From Yamagishiella unicocca (Eukaryota > Chlorophyta > Chlorophyceae > Chlamydomonadales > Volvocaceae), in the NCBI GenBank assembly GCA_003116995.1, contig BDSL01000064.1, positions 372,001-436,000 on the forward strand: DNA of 64,000 nucleotides, given 5' to 3'. Shown piece after piece: positions 25,415 through 35,339 of the stretch (the stretch's first letter is position 1; every line of letters starts with the position of its first letter). The notes beneath the pieces were generated by a model. The model ran no database searches. It was not told the origin of the DNA and saw nothing but the letters and a program-made list of their open reading frames with translations. The position numbers were made by a program, and so were the translations under genes.

Positions 25415-28400
25415 GGGTCCGTGTCCTCCTCTGCCGCTGTGTGGTTATCGTCCCAGTACGCGTCTGCCTCCCCCTGCCGCTGCGTGTATTCCGCCCCAGG
25501 AAGGGCCTGCCCGCCCTCCCTGTACCTAAACCCTAAAGCCCGCCGCCCCCCTCCTGCAGACCGGCGCCCCACCTTGAGGATGACGTACGTGAAGTCGACC
25601 TTGTCCCCCTCCTCGAACAACACCGTGCCTGGGGGGTGTCGGCGGTGAGATGCACGCGAGGCCGGTTGAGGACCCAAGGAGGCTGCTGGTAGCACCGTTG
25701 TCAGGGGTCAATGTAGGATGAGGTCACGCGGGCTGGCCCCCCACCCTGCCCAGCCCCTCTCCCCCTCCCGGCCCTTCTCCGCCCCCCTTCCCGGGCCCTA
25801 TTGCCGTACCCTCCGGCAGCGCCAGGAACTCCAGCAGGCCGCACAGCTCGTGTCGGAACTCCGGGTCCATGCCTCGGAACATGTCCGTCACGGAGAGCAG
25901 CGAGACCAGGTCGGCGAGGGCCTTGGGCTGGCGGTGGCCCCTGGGGGGGGGAGGAGGTGGTGGGTGGGGTGCGGCGAGGAGGGAGAGGGTAAGGGTGAGG
26001 GGTGAGGAGAGAGGGGGAGAGGGGGAGGGGTGAGGAGGGAGGGGGTGAGGGGGAGGGGTGAGGAGAGGAGAATCTGCAGCTGCAGTCGGCAGCCGGATTG
26101 GCGCCGCTCCGGCCCCTGCCCACCCGGATGCTCCGAAACCCCATCCGCCCCTCCGTGAGGCCGCCCGCAGCCAGGCCACCAGGTCCTCGAGGACCCCCCC
26201 GTCCCCACAACTGCTCGCCCCGACCACCCTGAGCGCCCCCGCCCCCCGGTCTTAATGCCACCCTCCGAAACCAAACCAAACAGTCCCCAATCTTGGCTTT
26301 ACTTCTCAGTGCCGACTTCAGGTTTCCGCTCATAACCCAGCCCCATACCGCCCCCCAACCCACTTGTTTGCCATGAGGCTGCTCATGGCCCGCAGCCCCT
26401 CGAAGCTCTCCCGCACCGCCAGCGACACCACCGTCAAGTAGTCGGTGCGCGACAGCACAGCAACCTGGCAGCTGCTGGTGGCCTGGGGTGATGAGGGTGA
26501 TGAGGGGGGTGCGGGGGGTGCGGGGGGTGAGGGGGTTGAGAGGGGTGTTTTGGGGCGGTGGCAAGCAGGCCACGGGAGGGGCACGGAGGCACGGGTTGCC
26601 GTACCTGCACGTTGATGATATACGGGTTGCCCTGCAACGCCTCCTGGCCCAACCGCTCAAAGGCCTGTACGAGGCGGAGGGCAGCAGCAGCGGCAGCAGC
26701 GACCATGGAAGGGCAGCAGCAGCGGCAGCAACAAGAAGGGCATCATGCCGTTAGGACTAAGGAGCGGCCGAGCTGTCCACGAAGGCGGCACTTGGAAGTA
26801 CTGCCCCAGGCATCGGCACTACGGCACCCACCCAGCTAGCGGCAGTGTCAGCTGGCAGCGGGCATAGGGCCCCATCGACGAGAATGGGTCGGAGATCGAC
26901 CGTTGGTAGTTGGCAGTTGGGAAGGCGCAATGCGACGCGGCCTTACGTACCTTGACTTCTCTGCCCGGGGCCCTCACGGGCGGTGGCGGAGGGGCGGGAG
27001 GGGCCGGTGGCTCCAGGGGGGGGAAGTCCGACCCCACGCCGCTGCCGCGTCGGGAGCCGGAGTCGTCGCCCGTCCTAGACCGCCGCTCGCCGGACAAGGG
27101 GCGCTCCTCATCCCCATCCGGCGGCGGCGACGGCGGCGGCGGGGGTGTCCGCGGCGGCGACGGCGGCGGCGGGGTCTTGTACTCCTCCATGGTGCCTGCA
27201 TGGAGGTGCACGGCGTGTACGGCAGTCGGTTGTGGGTTTAACGGTTAAACCTGCGAGCGGAGGCGTAGTTAATGGCCTGAAGAAACCGCCCTCCACCGCA
27301 GACCCCCGGGTCGCATCCAATGCCCTCCTCCCTCCCCCGTCCCTCCCCCAACCCCTTCCCGCTACCCCACGCCCCTCAACCTCGCACCCGCTCACCCATT
27401 ACCTTCCAAACGAAACCCCAACTCCCAACCACCAACCCCCACCAACCACCCACCCGTCAGCAGCCAGTACGCGCTGTCCCCCAGCTCCGCCTCCGTGATC
27501 AGCTCCTCGCCCTCCGCCACCTCCAGCAGCCGCATCCGCTGGCAGCAGTGGTACCACACGTACAGCTGCCTCCGGTCACTGCCGTGCCAGTTGGGTAGTT
27601 GGAAGTAACGACCCAGCTCGCATAGGTCCCTGGAAGGGGGAGTCGAGGCGGGGGGGGGTTAAGTCGGGAGGTCCAGGGAGGGGGGCGAGACGGCAGGGGG
27701 TGGGGGGGAGTGGGTTTTGGGAAAGTGTGTGGCAGCTGGTGGGAGGGGGAGGTGGCGGGGTGGGTGTAGGATGGGAGGGGGTACGGGGCAGAGGAGTGCC
27801 CAGGGGAGAGAGAAGGGTGCACTGTGTAGGGGTCCCCGAATGGCAACCCCAGATCGAGCCCCGCAACCGCCACATCCGCCCTGCCGCACCTGTACGTGGT
27901 GGCCCGCCGCTGCGCCAGCGGCGTGGACAGCAGCTTCACAAGCTCGGCAGGGGCCTGCGGGTGAGGGTGGGCGGGTGAGTGAGGGCGGGTGAGGGCGGGT
28001 GACCGGGGACGGGGGAGTGTTGAGGGCGGGTGAGGGCGGGTGAGGGCGGGTGACCGGGGACGGGGGAGTGTTGAGGGCGGGTGAGGGTGGGTGAGGGCGG
28101 GTGAGGGCGGGTGGGCTCGGTTGACCTCATCAACGTTTGCGCCTGGGTGAGGCATAAATGCCACCCAGCCCCTGTCCCAGCCCCTCACCCGTCGCGCGTC
28201 CAGGAGGCTGGCCTTGTTGAGGGTGGCCCTGCGCGCGTTACCAGATGCGGCAAAGGGGGAGCGCGGCACGAGTGGGGTCAGATCCGGTCAAATCCCGTCA
28301 GATCCGGTCAGATCCGGTCGATCAGGTCAGATCCGGTCAGATCCAGTCAGATTCGCTCAGGCACAGCCCCCTCAGTACCACCATCAGCTCCGGCCTCCCC

Positions 28401-30137
28401 CTTCCCCCGCCCCCACCCCGCTGATCCCCCAGCCCCCTCGTCCACTCACTCCGCGAAGAGGTCGGTGATGGCGCTGAAGGCCCCGAAGTTCTTGCCGCTG
28501 CACACAGTGGCAGGAAGCAGTGGCATCAGCAGTAGCATCAGCATCAGCAGTAGCAGATAGCAGAACTAGCATCAGCAACGGACGAGTGGCAGTGACAGCG
28601 GCAGTCGCACCAGCAGCAGTAGCTGTAGCAGCGAGCAGACCTAGCGTCAGCAACGGGACGAGCCGTTGGGTGTTGTGCGCTGCCGTTGGTCAACGTGCAC
28701 GAGCTTTCCATTCGTGGCACCGGTGCGAGTGTGTGTAGGGCTGTGCGCGACCGGGGCAGCAGCGCCATTGCCAGCATGCAGGGGTAAAAGCAGCAACGAG
28801 TGGCAGTGGCAGTGACAGCAGCACCATCAGCAGCAGCACCAGCAGCAGGGAGCAGAAAGAGCGCCAGCAACGGCACGAGTCGTTGGGTGTTGTCCGGGGC
28901 AGCAGCGCCAATGCCGGCATGCAGGGCTGTGAGTGGCTGTGGCTGGGTCGAGCCAGCTGCGCTTCCCCTGTTGTACCCCCAGGGAGGCCTGCACCCCACA
29001 ATGCCGCGACTCCGCTGCGGGAGTCGCGAGATCCAGCAGCGGAATTGAGTGTTGCGTGGTAGACGAGCTGTCAGTCCGTCCGTATGCCCGAATGCGTGGT
29101 TGGGCAGGTGTGTTTACCGCGTCGTACGGACGTAAGGCCCTCCCAACCGGAATCAGGAACACGTGCAGGTGCGTGTGGCGCAGCGATTGCATCACGCGGG
29201 AGAGGGAGGGGGTAACCAAAAAGAACCGGTTACTCCAGGGGGGGAGCATAAGGGCTCTGGGGCGTGAGGCGAAAAGACGCCGCTTGTGCTGTTGCCTCAA
29301 CAATGGGAAGCATGGCTTGCGCGAATGCCTGTGCGGGTGCGTGTGCCAATGGAGGTGCGGGCACACAGCCACATGGGCGCGGGCAGGCATTAGGAGCAGG
29401 CGGGCGCTGGTGCCTTCCAATTCCTCCTTCCCCGGGAACTGCTGCGAAGGACCAGCAGGGGCGGCCTCGAGCTCTAGGGGCGGCTGCCGGGGGCACTTCG
29501 TGTGTTGGTCGAGGGAGGGTGTTTCACATGTCCCCGCGGGGGACTCGGCGAAAGGCGCCCGGCTTGCGGCCGCGGCCTCCCTTCGCTCGACGGTCTACAC
29601 ACGACGTTTCTATCTACGAACGACAAGCGGCAGCAGCCAGCACGATCACCGACCACTTGAGGGGTCTGAGGCTCTGGGTGAAAGATGGCGGAGCGACGGA
29701 GATGCGTGGGATCAGCGCGCCGAACGCGCGAGGTGCATGGGTGCAAAAAGGGCGCGATACCGTTGATGACGGCAAATCGAAGGTGATGGAGGCCTCCAGT
29801 GCACCCAAGGCTGTGCGACAGGTTCCAGGTCGTTCCAGGACTACACGTCTGTATCATGCCACAGTCCTTGTCGCCTGGGTGGCCGTAATGCTCCCTGGCC
29901 TAGTCCGGGTGGTGCGGCTGCGCCGCACGCGATAATGGATACCTAGCCCGTATCCAAGTTATGCTACATCAGGACGTACCTCAATGCTTTGACCTTGGCC
30001 CTGACGTTGGCAAGTCGGACGGACCGCTCCACCTTGTCATGATTTCCGCCCCCATCGCCCCCGGCACTAGGGCTAATTTGAACCAGCTTGGGCAGAGCGT
30101 CGTGTCTGGGTTTACCATCCTGCTTGTTCGTCTCCAT
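14515..30137 (-). CDS. Triple cyclic-nucleotide-binding-domain protein with long disordered tail
   Basis: Model (minus): 30137-29980, 28497-28450, 28228-28189, 27954-27890, 27629-27454, 27195-26951, 26664-26605, 26482-26364, 25940-25810, 25628-25573, 25010-24816, 24669-24574, 24379-24314, 23928-23812, 23483-23319, 23035-22943, 22590-22495, 19246-19129, 18859-18411, 18094-17117, 16819-16220, 16034-15579, 15312-15221, 14839-14515. All junctions are GT-AG with matching phase; product about 1647 aa. Three cyclic-nucleotide-binding folds follow: A (~82-303, with an 81-residue Pro-rich insert), B (~304-463; VLFEEGDKVDFTYVI, FGTLPAL), C (~464-642; PSRLFFIVEGQAK). The rest is Ser/Gly/Gln/Pro-rich, with FTG repeats and a His run. 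No kinase, channel or phosphodiesterase domain is visible. The phosphate-binding cassettes lack the usual FGE and mostly the Arg, so ligand binding is doubtful. If the exon at 15312 is not spliced it stops at TAG 15219-15217, giving 1540 aa. Exon 1 and the exons flanking the 3.2-kb intron are the least certain. Confidence 0.85.
19246..22495 (-). other. 3.2-kb intron of the triple-CNBD gene
   Basis: Joins exon ending 22495 to exon starting 19246, both phase 0. It holds a plus copy of a dispersed repeat at 19352-19440, a tandem duplication at 20768-20826 (TCCGGGCTTGAGGACACTG twice), and long stretches without similarity. An unassigned protein-like stretch on minus near 20260-20040 could hide an additional exon. 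Confidence 0.5.
19352..19440 (+). repeat. Dispersed intronic repeat R100, copy 1
   Basis: Shares GAGATGCATGCTGGAGA, AAGACGGAGGTCG and GTCGACCTTCGGCGGCT with copies at 23118-23200 (plus) and 58830-58925 (minus). About 100 bp, non-coding, lies in an intron. Confidence 0.7.
23118..23200 (+). repeat. Dispersed intronic repeat R100, copy 2
   Basis: Same family as 19352-19440; lies in the intron between exons at 23319 and 23035 of the triple-CNBD gene, antisense to it. Confidence 0.7.
23490..23600. repeat. GGGTTGGCG/GGGTTGGAG 9-bp tandem repeat
   Basis: About twelve 9-bp units alternating two variants inside an intron directly upstream (on minus) of the exon starting at 23483. Confidence 0.85.
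25062..25310. repeat. G-rich intronic low-complexity tract
   Basis: About 250 bp of GGGGGGAGGTGTG-type units on plus, within the 25011-25572 intron. Dozens of G-runs make stable quadruplexes likely on the non-template side; the open frames across it are artefacts. Confidence 0.85.
27965..28360. repeat. Intronic tandem repeats (GGGCGGGTGAG and GATCCGGTCA)
   Basis: 27965-28110 is an 11-bp array with an interspersed duplicated block containing GACCGGGGACGGGGGAGTG; 28270-28360 is a 10-bp GATCCGGTCA array. Both flank the small exon 28228-28189. Confidence 0.8.
28500..28900. repeat. AGCAGT/CAG-rich repeat with internal duplication
   Basis: AGC-rich microsatellite plus two related blocks sharing CAGCAACGG...ACGAG..GTTGGGTGTTGT (near 28635 and 28865), inside the first intron of the triple-CNBD gene. 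Confidence 0.65.
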
Positions 30138-30670
30138 CTTCAATCGAAGGACCGTCTGCGGCCACCGTCCCTTTGCCTTGCCGCCGCCTCCCTAATTCGC
30201 CAATGTCAAGCTGATGAAAGACAAAACCTTACAAGACTGCATCATGGAAGCGGCAAATGACATCTCACGTTGTTCCTCAGGGTTCAGTAACGTAAGCGTC
30301 GGAATATACAGTGCATTTCGCATGTAACAGTGTAGGGTTAATGATTAAGTTTAGTAGTCGAGTTGAGTATCGGGGTCTGGTGATCGAGGGTTAAAGCACA
30401 AGAGAACGGTGGTAGTGCATTTCCGTTAGTGCAGGGAATCGGAGCGCCATGTACTTATCCCATAACAGTTCATATACTCATTACGCCGTGGCTCCATTAG
30501 AACCAAGTAGGCTAAAAGTCGGGTTAAAGTCGGCGGCGTTGGTTTCCAAAGTTTTCATATTAGTTCATTTAGTCCGAAAAAACCGTACCGCCTAACGTTT
30601 GGATACATCCTTTACTACCAACATAGGGCATCCCTCGTAGTTGTCAGGTAGCGTGCCGTTGGCAACAGGG
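30138..30670. promoter_or_regulatory. Shared divergent promoter region
   Basis: 533 bp separate the start codon of the triple-CNBD gene (30137, minus) from that of the TMEM70-like gene (30671, plus). A stop codon lies in frame just above the 30137 Met, so this is 5' UTR or promoter. No core motif could be identified with confidence. Confidence 0.45.
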
Positions 30671-33600
30671 ATGGCAACATCACTCGCTCGACTTTCGTCG
30701 TGCACACCGGCGCTGCGCGCTTTCTCAGCCGCAAGCTTCTGGAATAACATCGCGAATGTCGATGTCGATTCGACTCTCCATCATACCTGTTGCACAAAGC
30801 AGGAAGACGTTACCGTTCCGTCGCCGGCATCAGCGTCGCCCTGGGGAGCGCTCAGCGCACCGGGCGCGCTCGGCAGTCGGCAAAGGCGTGCACTGTATTA
30901 TCCTGGACCCGCTGGCCTGGGTAAGAGCATCATGGGACATACGGTGATGCGTACGACATGGCATGGCCCCCGCCAGGAAAGCCTCTCCGACATTGATGCC
31001 TAGGGCCACTTGAGTTATGCTTGCTACGTCTAGGGTCAAGGCACATGCGGCCCTTCCCCCCCGTGGCAGCGGCGCTCTCCTGGGTCGCGTGAGGCCTCAT
31101 CTCTGCCTAGGAGACGATGGCCCTCCCACCATCACCGCTAGGGAGCCACAATTTTCCAGCAATGTATCGTTTCATCTGAAGCGGAAGCAAGACGTGCAGT
31201 GCCTCGCCGCTACTTACAACCCTTTCCCCGTGTGCTAGCTTGGGTCCACGTGTTCCCTCCCTGGCGTCCATGTGGGGGGGGGTAGGCACCTGCAAGCTCC
31301 CTCCCTCCCTGTACTTCTCCCCCGCTCGACTCTCGACGTAGCTGACAACCTTTTTCAATGGTATCTGGCCTGTGCTCCACTTGATCTGGTCACACCTAGC
31401 CTGACCTCCACTTGATCTGGTCACGCCTGATCTCCACTTGATCTGGTCGGGCACCTAACCTGATCTAATCGACCGCGAACATCCCCGACCTCCGCACGCG
31501 CACGTGACCCCCTAAACCCCATGCGGAGCCTCCGTCGTACCGCAACTTCCCCCAACCTCCAACCTCCAGCCATCAACCATCAACCGCTGCGCATCGCTGT
31601 CCGCAGGCGGGTCTATCACGTACTGGCCGGGCACCCGGTCGTTCGCTGCCCAGCCGGCCGAACAGCAGCAGCAGCAGCAGCAGCCTGAGCAGCCGCAGTC
31701 TCAGCAGCCCCAATCTCATCCCCCGCCCGCCCAGCCGGCGCCCGAGGCGACCCCTCAGCGCCCTCCCAACGACGCCACTTACTTCGGCCCGCTGTCCCAG
31801 CAGCACAAGTTGCTCAAGGTGTGGCTTGTAGAGGGAAACGTGGGGTGTATGCGAAACCATTAAACCACGCTTGTTTGCGTCCATGCCCACCCATCACCAC
31901 ACGCCCGCTTTCCCTCCTGTCTACGTCATCGCCCGACCTCTCTCAGCTCCCGCCCTACGGGGCACTTGGCCAACCATTTTAGTCTCCCCAACCCCGCCCA
32001 ACCCACCTAGTACGTACCGGTACCTCTTCTTCCCCTTTGTCGCTCTATAGGGAACTCCACTCTACCCGTGTCCGTGTCTCCACCTCTGTCGCTTTACCGA
32101 TTTCCTCACCCCAACCCGCCCCAACTACCTCAACCCGCCCCACCCCGCCCCACCCTGCCCCACTCCAACCCACCCCCAACCCGCAGCGTATCAGTATCGC
32201 CAACACGCTCGTCGCCGCCGCCGCCGCCCCTGCCATCGTGGCCCTGGCGGACAGCATCTCCATGACTGGCCGCTATGGGCTGGCGGCGTCACTTGGCTTC
32301 TTCGGGATCATCACCACGGGTGGGCGGCTGGATGGGTACCCTGCATGGGCAGCGTTAAAAGCGCGTACTTGCTCTACGAAACATCTAGGCAGAACGAAAT
32401 CTTAGTTGGAGACCGGATTTGAACAGGCGTTTCACGTCTCGTGCGTGGGTGGGCGGTTGAATAAGGAAGAACCCGTGGGGACGACTTCCGTAGGAGAAAA
32501 GAGAAAGCGCGGGTGGTTGGGTGGATGGATGGCTCCTGGCTCCCAGGGCCTTGAGCGAATGTCCCTGAAACCAAAAGGCAGCTGGCCAACTACCCAACAA
32601 CTACTCGTCAACCACCCGTCAACCACCTCTCAGGCGCGCTCCACTGGGTGGCCCACCCGTACGTCCACGAGCTGCGGTACACCGCCGCCACTGGCCAGCT
32701 GGATGTACGGACAACCACCCTGCTGGGCAACTCCAGGTAGGGTACGGGAGGGGAGGCGGGAGGGCGGGTTGTCGGGGGGGGGATTGCAAGGGGTTTGACA
32801 CGATGCACTGGGAGGGAGGAAGGGCACTGAGGGAGTAAAGGGGGCTCCGAGGTGGCACTCGTGTGTTTTAAGCAAGTGTGGAAGCGGGGGGGCCCTATGG
32901 TGTTGTCCGGCGGGAATGCCCCGCAGCGCAAGCCCACCCACCCACTCCCACCGTCCCGGCAGTCCTCGCTTCGTTGCCGCACACCGCCCCCGCCGCCCCT
33001 TGCCTCGGGGCCCCCGCCGCCCCCTCCAGGTGGCACTCGTTCAACGTTGATGACGTACGGCCGCTCCCCTGGAGCCGCCCCGTAGCGACCTTCACGGTGA
33101 GCGCCCAGAGCGACAAGCCGCGAAAGCGCGCGGGAAAGAATCAGTCCGGGCGGCGCGTAGCGCACGGCCCATCGAGGAGAGGCAAAGGAGGAATGCGGTT
33201 TACGAAATGACCGGTAGGAAAATTAACGAACTGCAAAGGAGGAATGCGGTTTATGAACTGACCGGTAGGAAAATTAACGAAGGAATGAGCGGAAGCCCGT
33301 GGAGAACAGAGTTAAGGGAGGAAGTCAGCTGCCGGCGTAGTAGTAGCTGTTACAGTGGGCCCCAGACCGGAAGATAGAGCCATCGGGCGTGCGTGGCATG
33401 ATGCGAAAGTAACGCTCACGTCGACCAACTCCAACCACTCGCCTCCCCTTACCCGCCACTACCTCCATTATCACCTCCAGGCCCTGGGACAGTTCTACTA
33501 CATCGACGTGTACGACTTCCCGGACGAGCAGCTGCTGCGGCGTCTCACGCCGGATGAGGCTGATGTGCCGCCGGTGCGCACTGGGGGCTGAGGGGCAGGC

Positions 33601-33841
33601 AGGGACTGGTGGGCTGTGCCCGGGGGCTGAGGGGCGGACTGCAATGCGCTGGAGGGAGACGGACGCGCCCCATCGGCAGGAGTCCGGATTGGTTCGGCAG
33701 CGGTCTCTATGTACGTGTGGGCTCACGGGTGGGTGATGGAGTGTGCGTTTTGTCGGCTCCGGAACCTGTCTGATGCCGGCAGTGCGGTCCCCCCCTCCCT
33801 CCCTGCAGGGTTACAAGGACAAGGATGATGATGACGACTGA
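30671..33841 (+). CDS. TMEM70-family mitochondrial protein
   Basis: Exons 30671-30920, 31607-31818, 32187-32319, 32634-32736, 33030-33096, 33481-33573, 33809-33841; every intron is GT-AG, phases agree, product 296 aa. The N terminus (MATSLARLSSCTPALRAFSA) is Arg/Ser/Ala-rich without acids, as mitochondrial presequences are. A poly-Gln/Pro stretch follows, then the family core: KLLK/RISIANTL, two hydrophobic segments forming a hairpin (VAAAAAPAIVAL and LAASLGFFGIITT), GALHWVAHPYVHELRY, LLGNS, and QFYYIDVYDFPDEQLLRRL; the end is acidic. TMEM70 relatives are inner-membrane assembly factors for ATP synthase and complex I in animals; the algal role is inferred. Exon 2 could start upstream at 31570 instead, so residues around the exon 1-2 junction are the least sure. 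Confidence 0.87.
31380..31455. repeat. CACTTGATCTGGTCA tandem repeat
   Basis: Three imperfect units of about 28 bp in intron 1 of the TMEM70-like gene. Confidence 0.7.
33183..33285. repeat. Tandem duplication of about 52 bp
   Basis: AAAGGAGGAATGCGGTTTA and GACCGGTAGGAAAATTAACG each occur twice, in intron 5 of the TMEM70-like gene. Confidence 0.85.
33336..33392 (-). repeat. Dispersed 3' tail module, minus copy in an intron
   Basis: GTTACAGTGGGCCCCAGACC followed by ATAGAGCCATCGGGCG is the reverse complement of the retroelement 3' end at 11575-11620. It lies just before the exon at 33481. Confidence 0.8.
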
Positions 33842-35339
33842 TGGCCGGGTCGGATGGGGGCAGGGGTCTGAGGGGCAGGTGGGGACGTCGGTTGGAGCCA
33901 TGTGATGCCGGCAGGGGCTTGCTGCTTGCGGTTGGTGCAGTTGAAACGGTTGGACGAGCGGATGGACGAGCTGCTGTCATGTGGCGCGAGGAGCGAGGGG
34001 GCGCACCGAGGGCGCGAGTGTACGCTCGCGAACATGCAAACTGAGCGCATGGAGATCGCCGTACATACCGATCGCCATACATCTCAATATCGGAAGCACC
34101 CGACATTCGTTTCTCTCCAGCATGTCCGCTCCCCCTCATCCTAATACATCGTCACGTCACTGTCGCACGTCAATGTCGTACGTCAATGTCGCACACTCGT
34201 ACAGATGGGACCGGGTTGACTCGCCCAAACACGGTTCTCGTCCTACAGGGGGCACCCAAAAGACCCATACCCAATCATACGATAACTCCAGCAGCAGGGC
34301 CAGTCACCACACACACCTGCGAATAACCAATCACGTGCAACGTGCAGATGCGCAATTCGAGCCCCGCTCTTGGATCCCGAAAACCAATGTTACGGCATCT
34401 GTGCGACAAACTTCGACTTCACTCCACACCCCAAGTCCGGCCCCGTGCCATCAGAGTGTAAACAGTAGAAGTGCTTCATGCTACCATTAGTACTCCTATG
34501 GGGTAGTCAGCCGCCATGAAAAAGGAATATGGAAACACACAAGTCCCCCCCGGCCGGCACCAGGTCAGGCTAGCCATGTAAGAAAACAGATATTTCGGCA
34601 CGCGAATGTTTCGGCACGGACATGCAAAGGAATGAAAACACGCAAATGAGCCTCCTGGGCAGACTACCCCGACAAGGAGGGAAGTCGTGCCCCGCCGCCG
34701 AGCTCACGCATTGACAGTTTCTTCGCGCCCGCTCACCGCTCAACACCTATGACGTGAAACACAATCCTACCCCCATGCGTTGCAAACAAGGTCACGACCC
34801 ACATCTTGTAAGGAGCATTCGCTCGCTCGTCCATGCACCGTCCAGCCTGCGTCGGCTTAGCTTGTCTCCCTGCTGACCACAACGTACGCCGTACGGCAGT
34901 GTTACTGTGCCGCTTCCTTAATAAACGTTAATACTTAGGCAACGAGTGCGCTTCGAACCCTCACCCTCTCTAGCCCAATCCCGTTGGACTACCTTCTTTG
35001 GGGTTTAGGGCTTTATTCGCCCCCAAAGCCACGGCAGGGTGCAGCCGTAGCGAGCGGCCACTGTAACGCGGTCTCTCTCTCTCTCTCCCTCCAGCCGCTG
35101 GTCTCGCGCTCTCGCCCTGACCCTCTCTCTGCCCCGCGCGATCCCTAAGCCGCACAGCGGGTGAAGGCTCGTCGCCGCAGCGCGTCTCGGGGAACGTCAC
35201 CTGGTAGTATGGAGACCGGGACGAACGGAGACCGGGTCGAGGATGGACACCGAGCAACGCCAACCGAATAGATCAATGATGACACGATGGGCCCTTCACG
35301 GACGCCAACGCGTCCGAAGCTAAGCGGGGGGGCAGGGTA
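33842..35339. other. Region between convergent genes
   Basis: 3' flanks of the TMEM70-like gene (plus) and the LRR gene (minus). TGTAA at 34457-34461 could end the TMEM70-like transcript. A CT microsatellite lies at 35072-35093. No gene found. Confidence 0.45.
34950..34995 (-). other. tRNA-like A-box and B-box pair (SINE-like head)
   Basis: On minus, TAGTCCAACGGG (34991-34980) resembles an A box and GGTTCGAA (34959-34952) a B box, spaced about 20 bp apart. The flanks do not fold into a full cloverleaf, so this may be a tRNA-derived SINE remnant or chance. Confidence 0.25.

Noticed and set aside
25013..25695. Gly- or Pro/Thr/His-rich frames over 200 residues on both strands
   Set aside because: Created by the G-rich intronic repeat.
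29800..29935. Plus-strand LVRVVRLRRTR, reminiscent of a voltage-sensor S4 helix
   Set aside because: No other channel segments nearby on plus; lies in the first intron of the minus-strand CNBD gene.
32400..32440. GGATTTGAACAGGCG as a tRNA T-arm
   Set aside because: No A box, D-arm or acceptor stem at the right distance on either strand.
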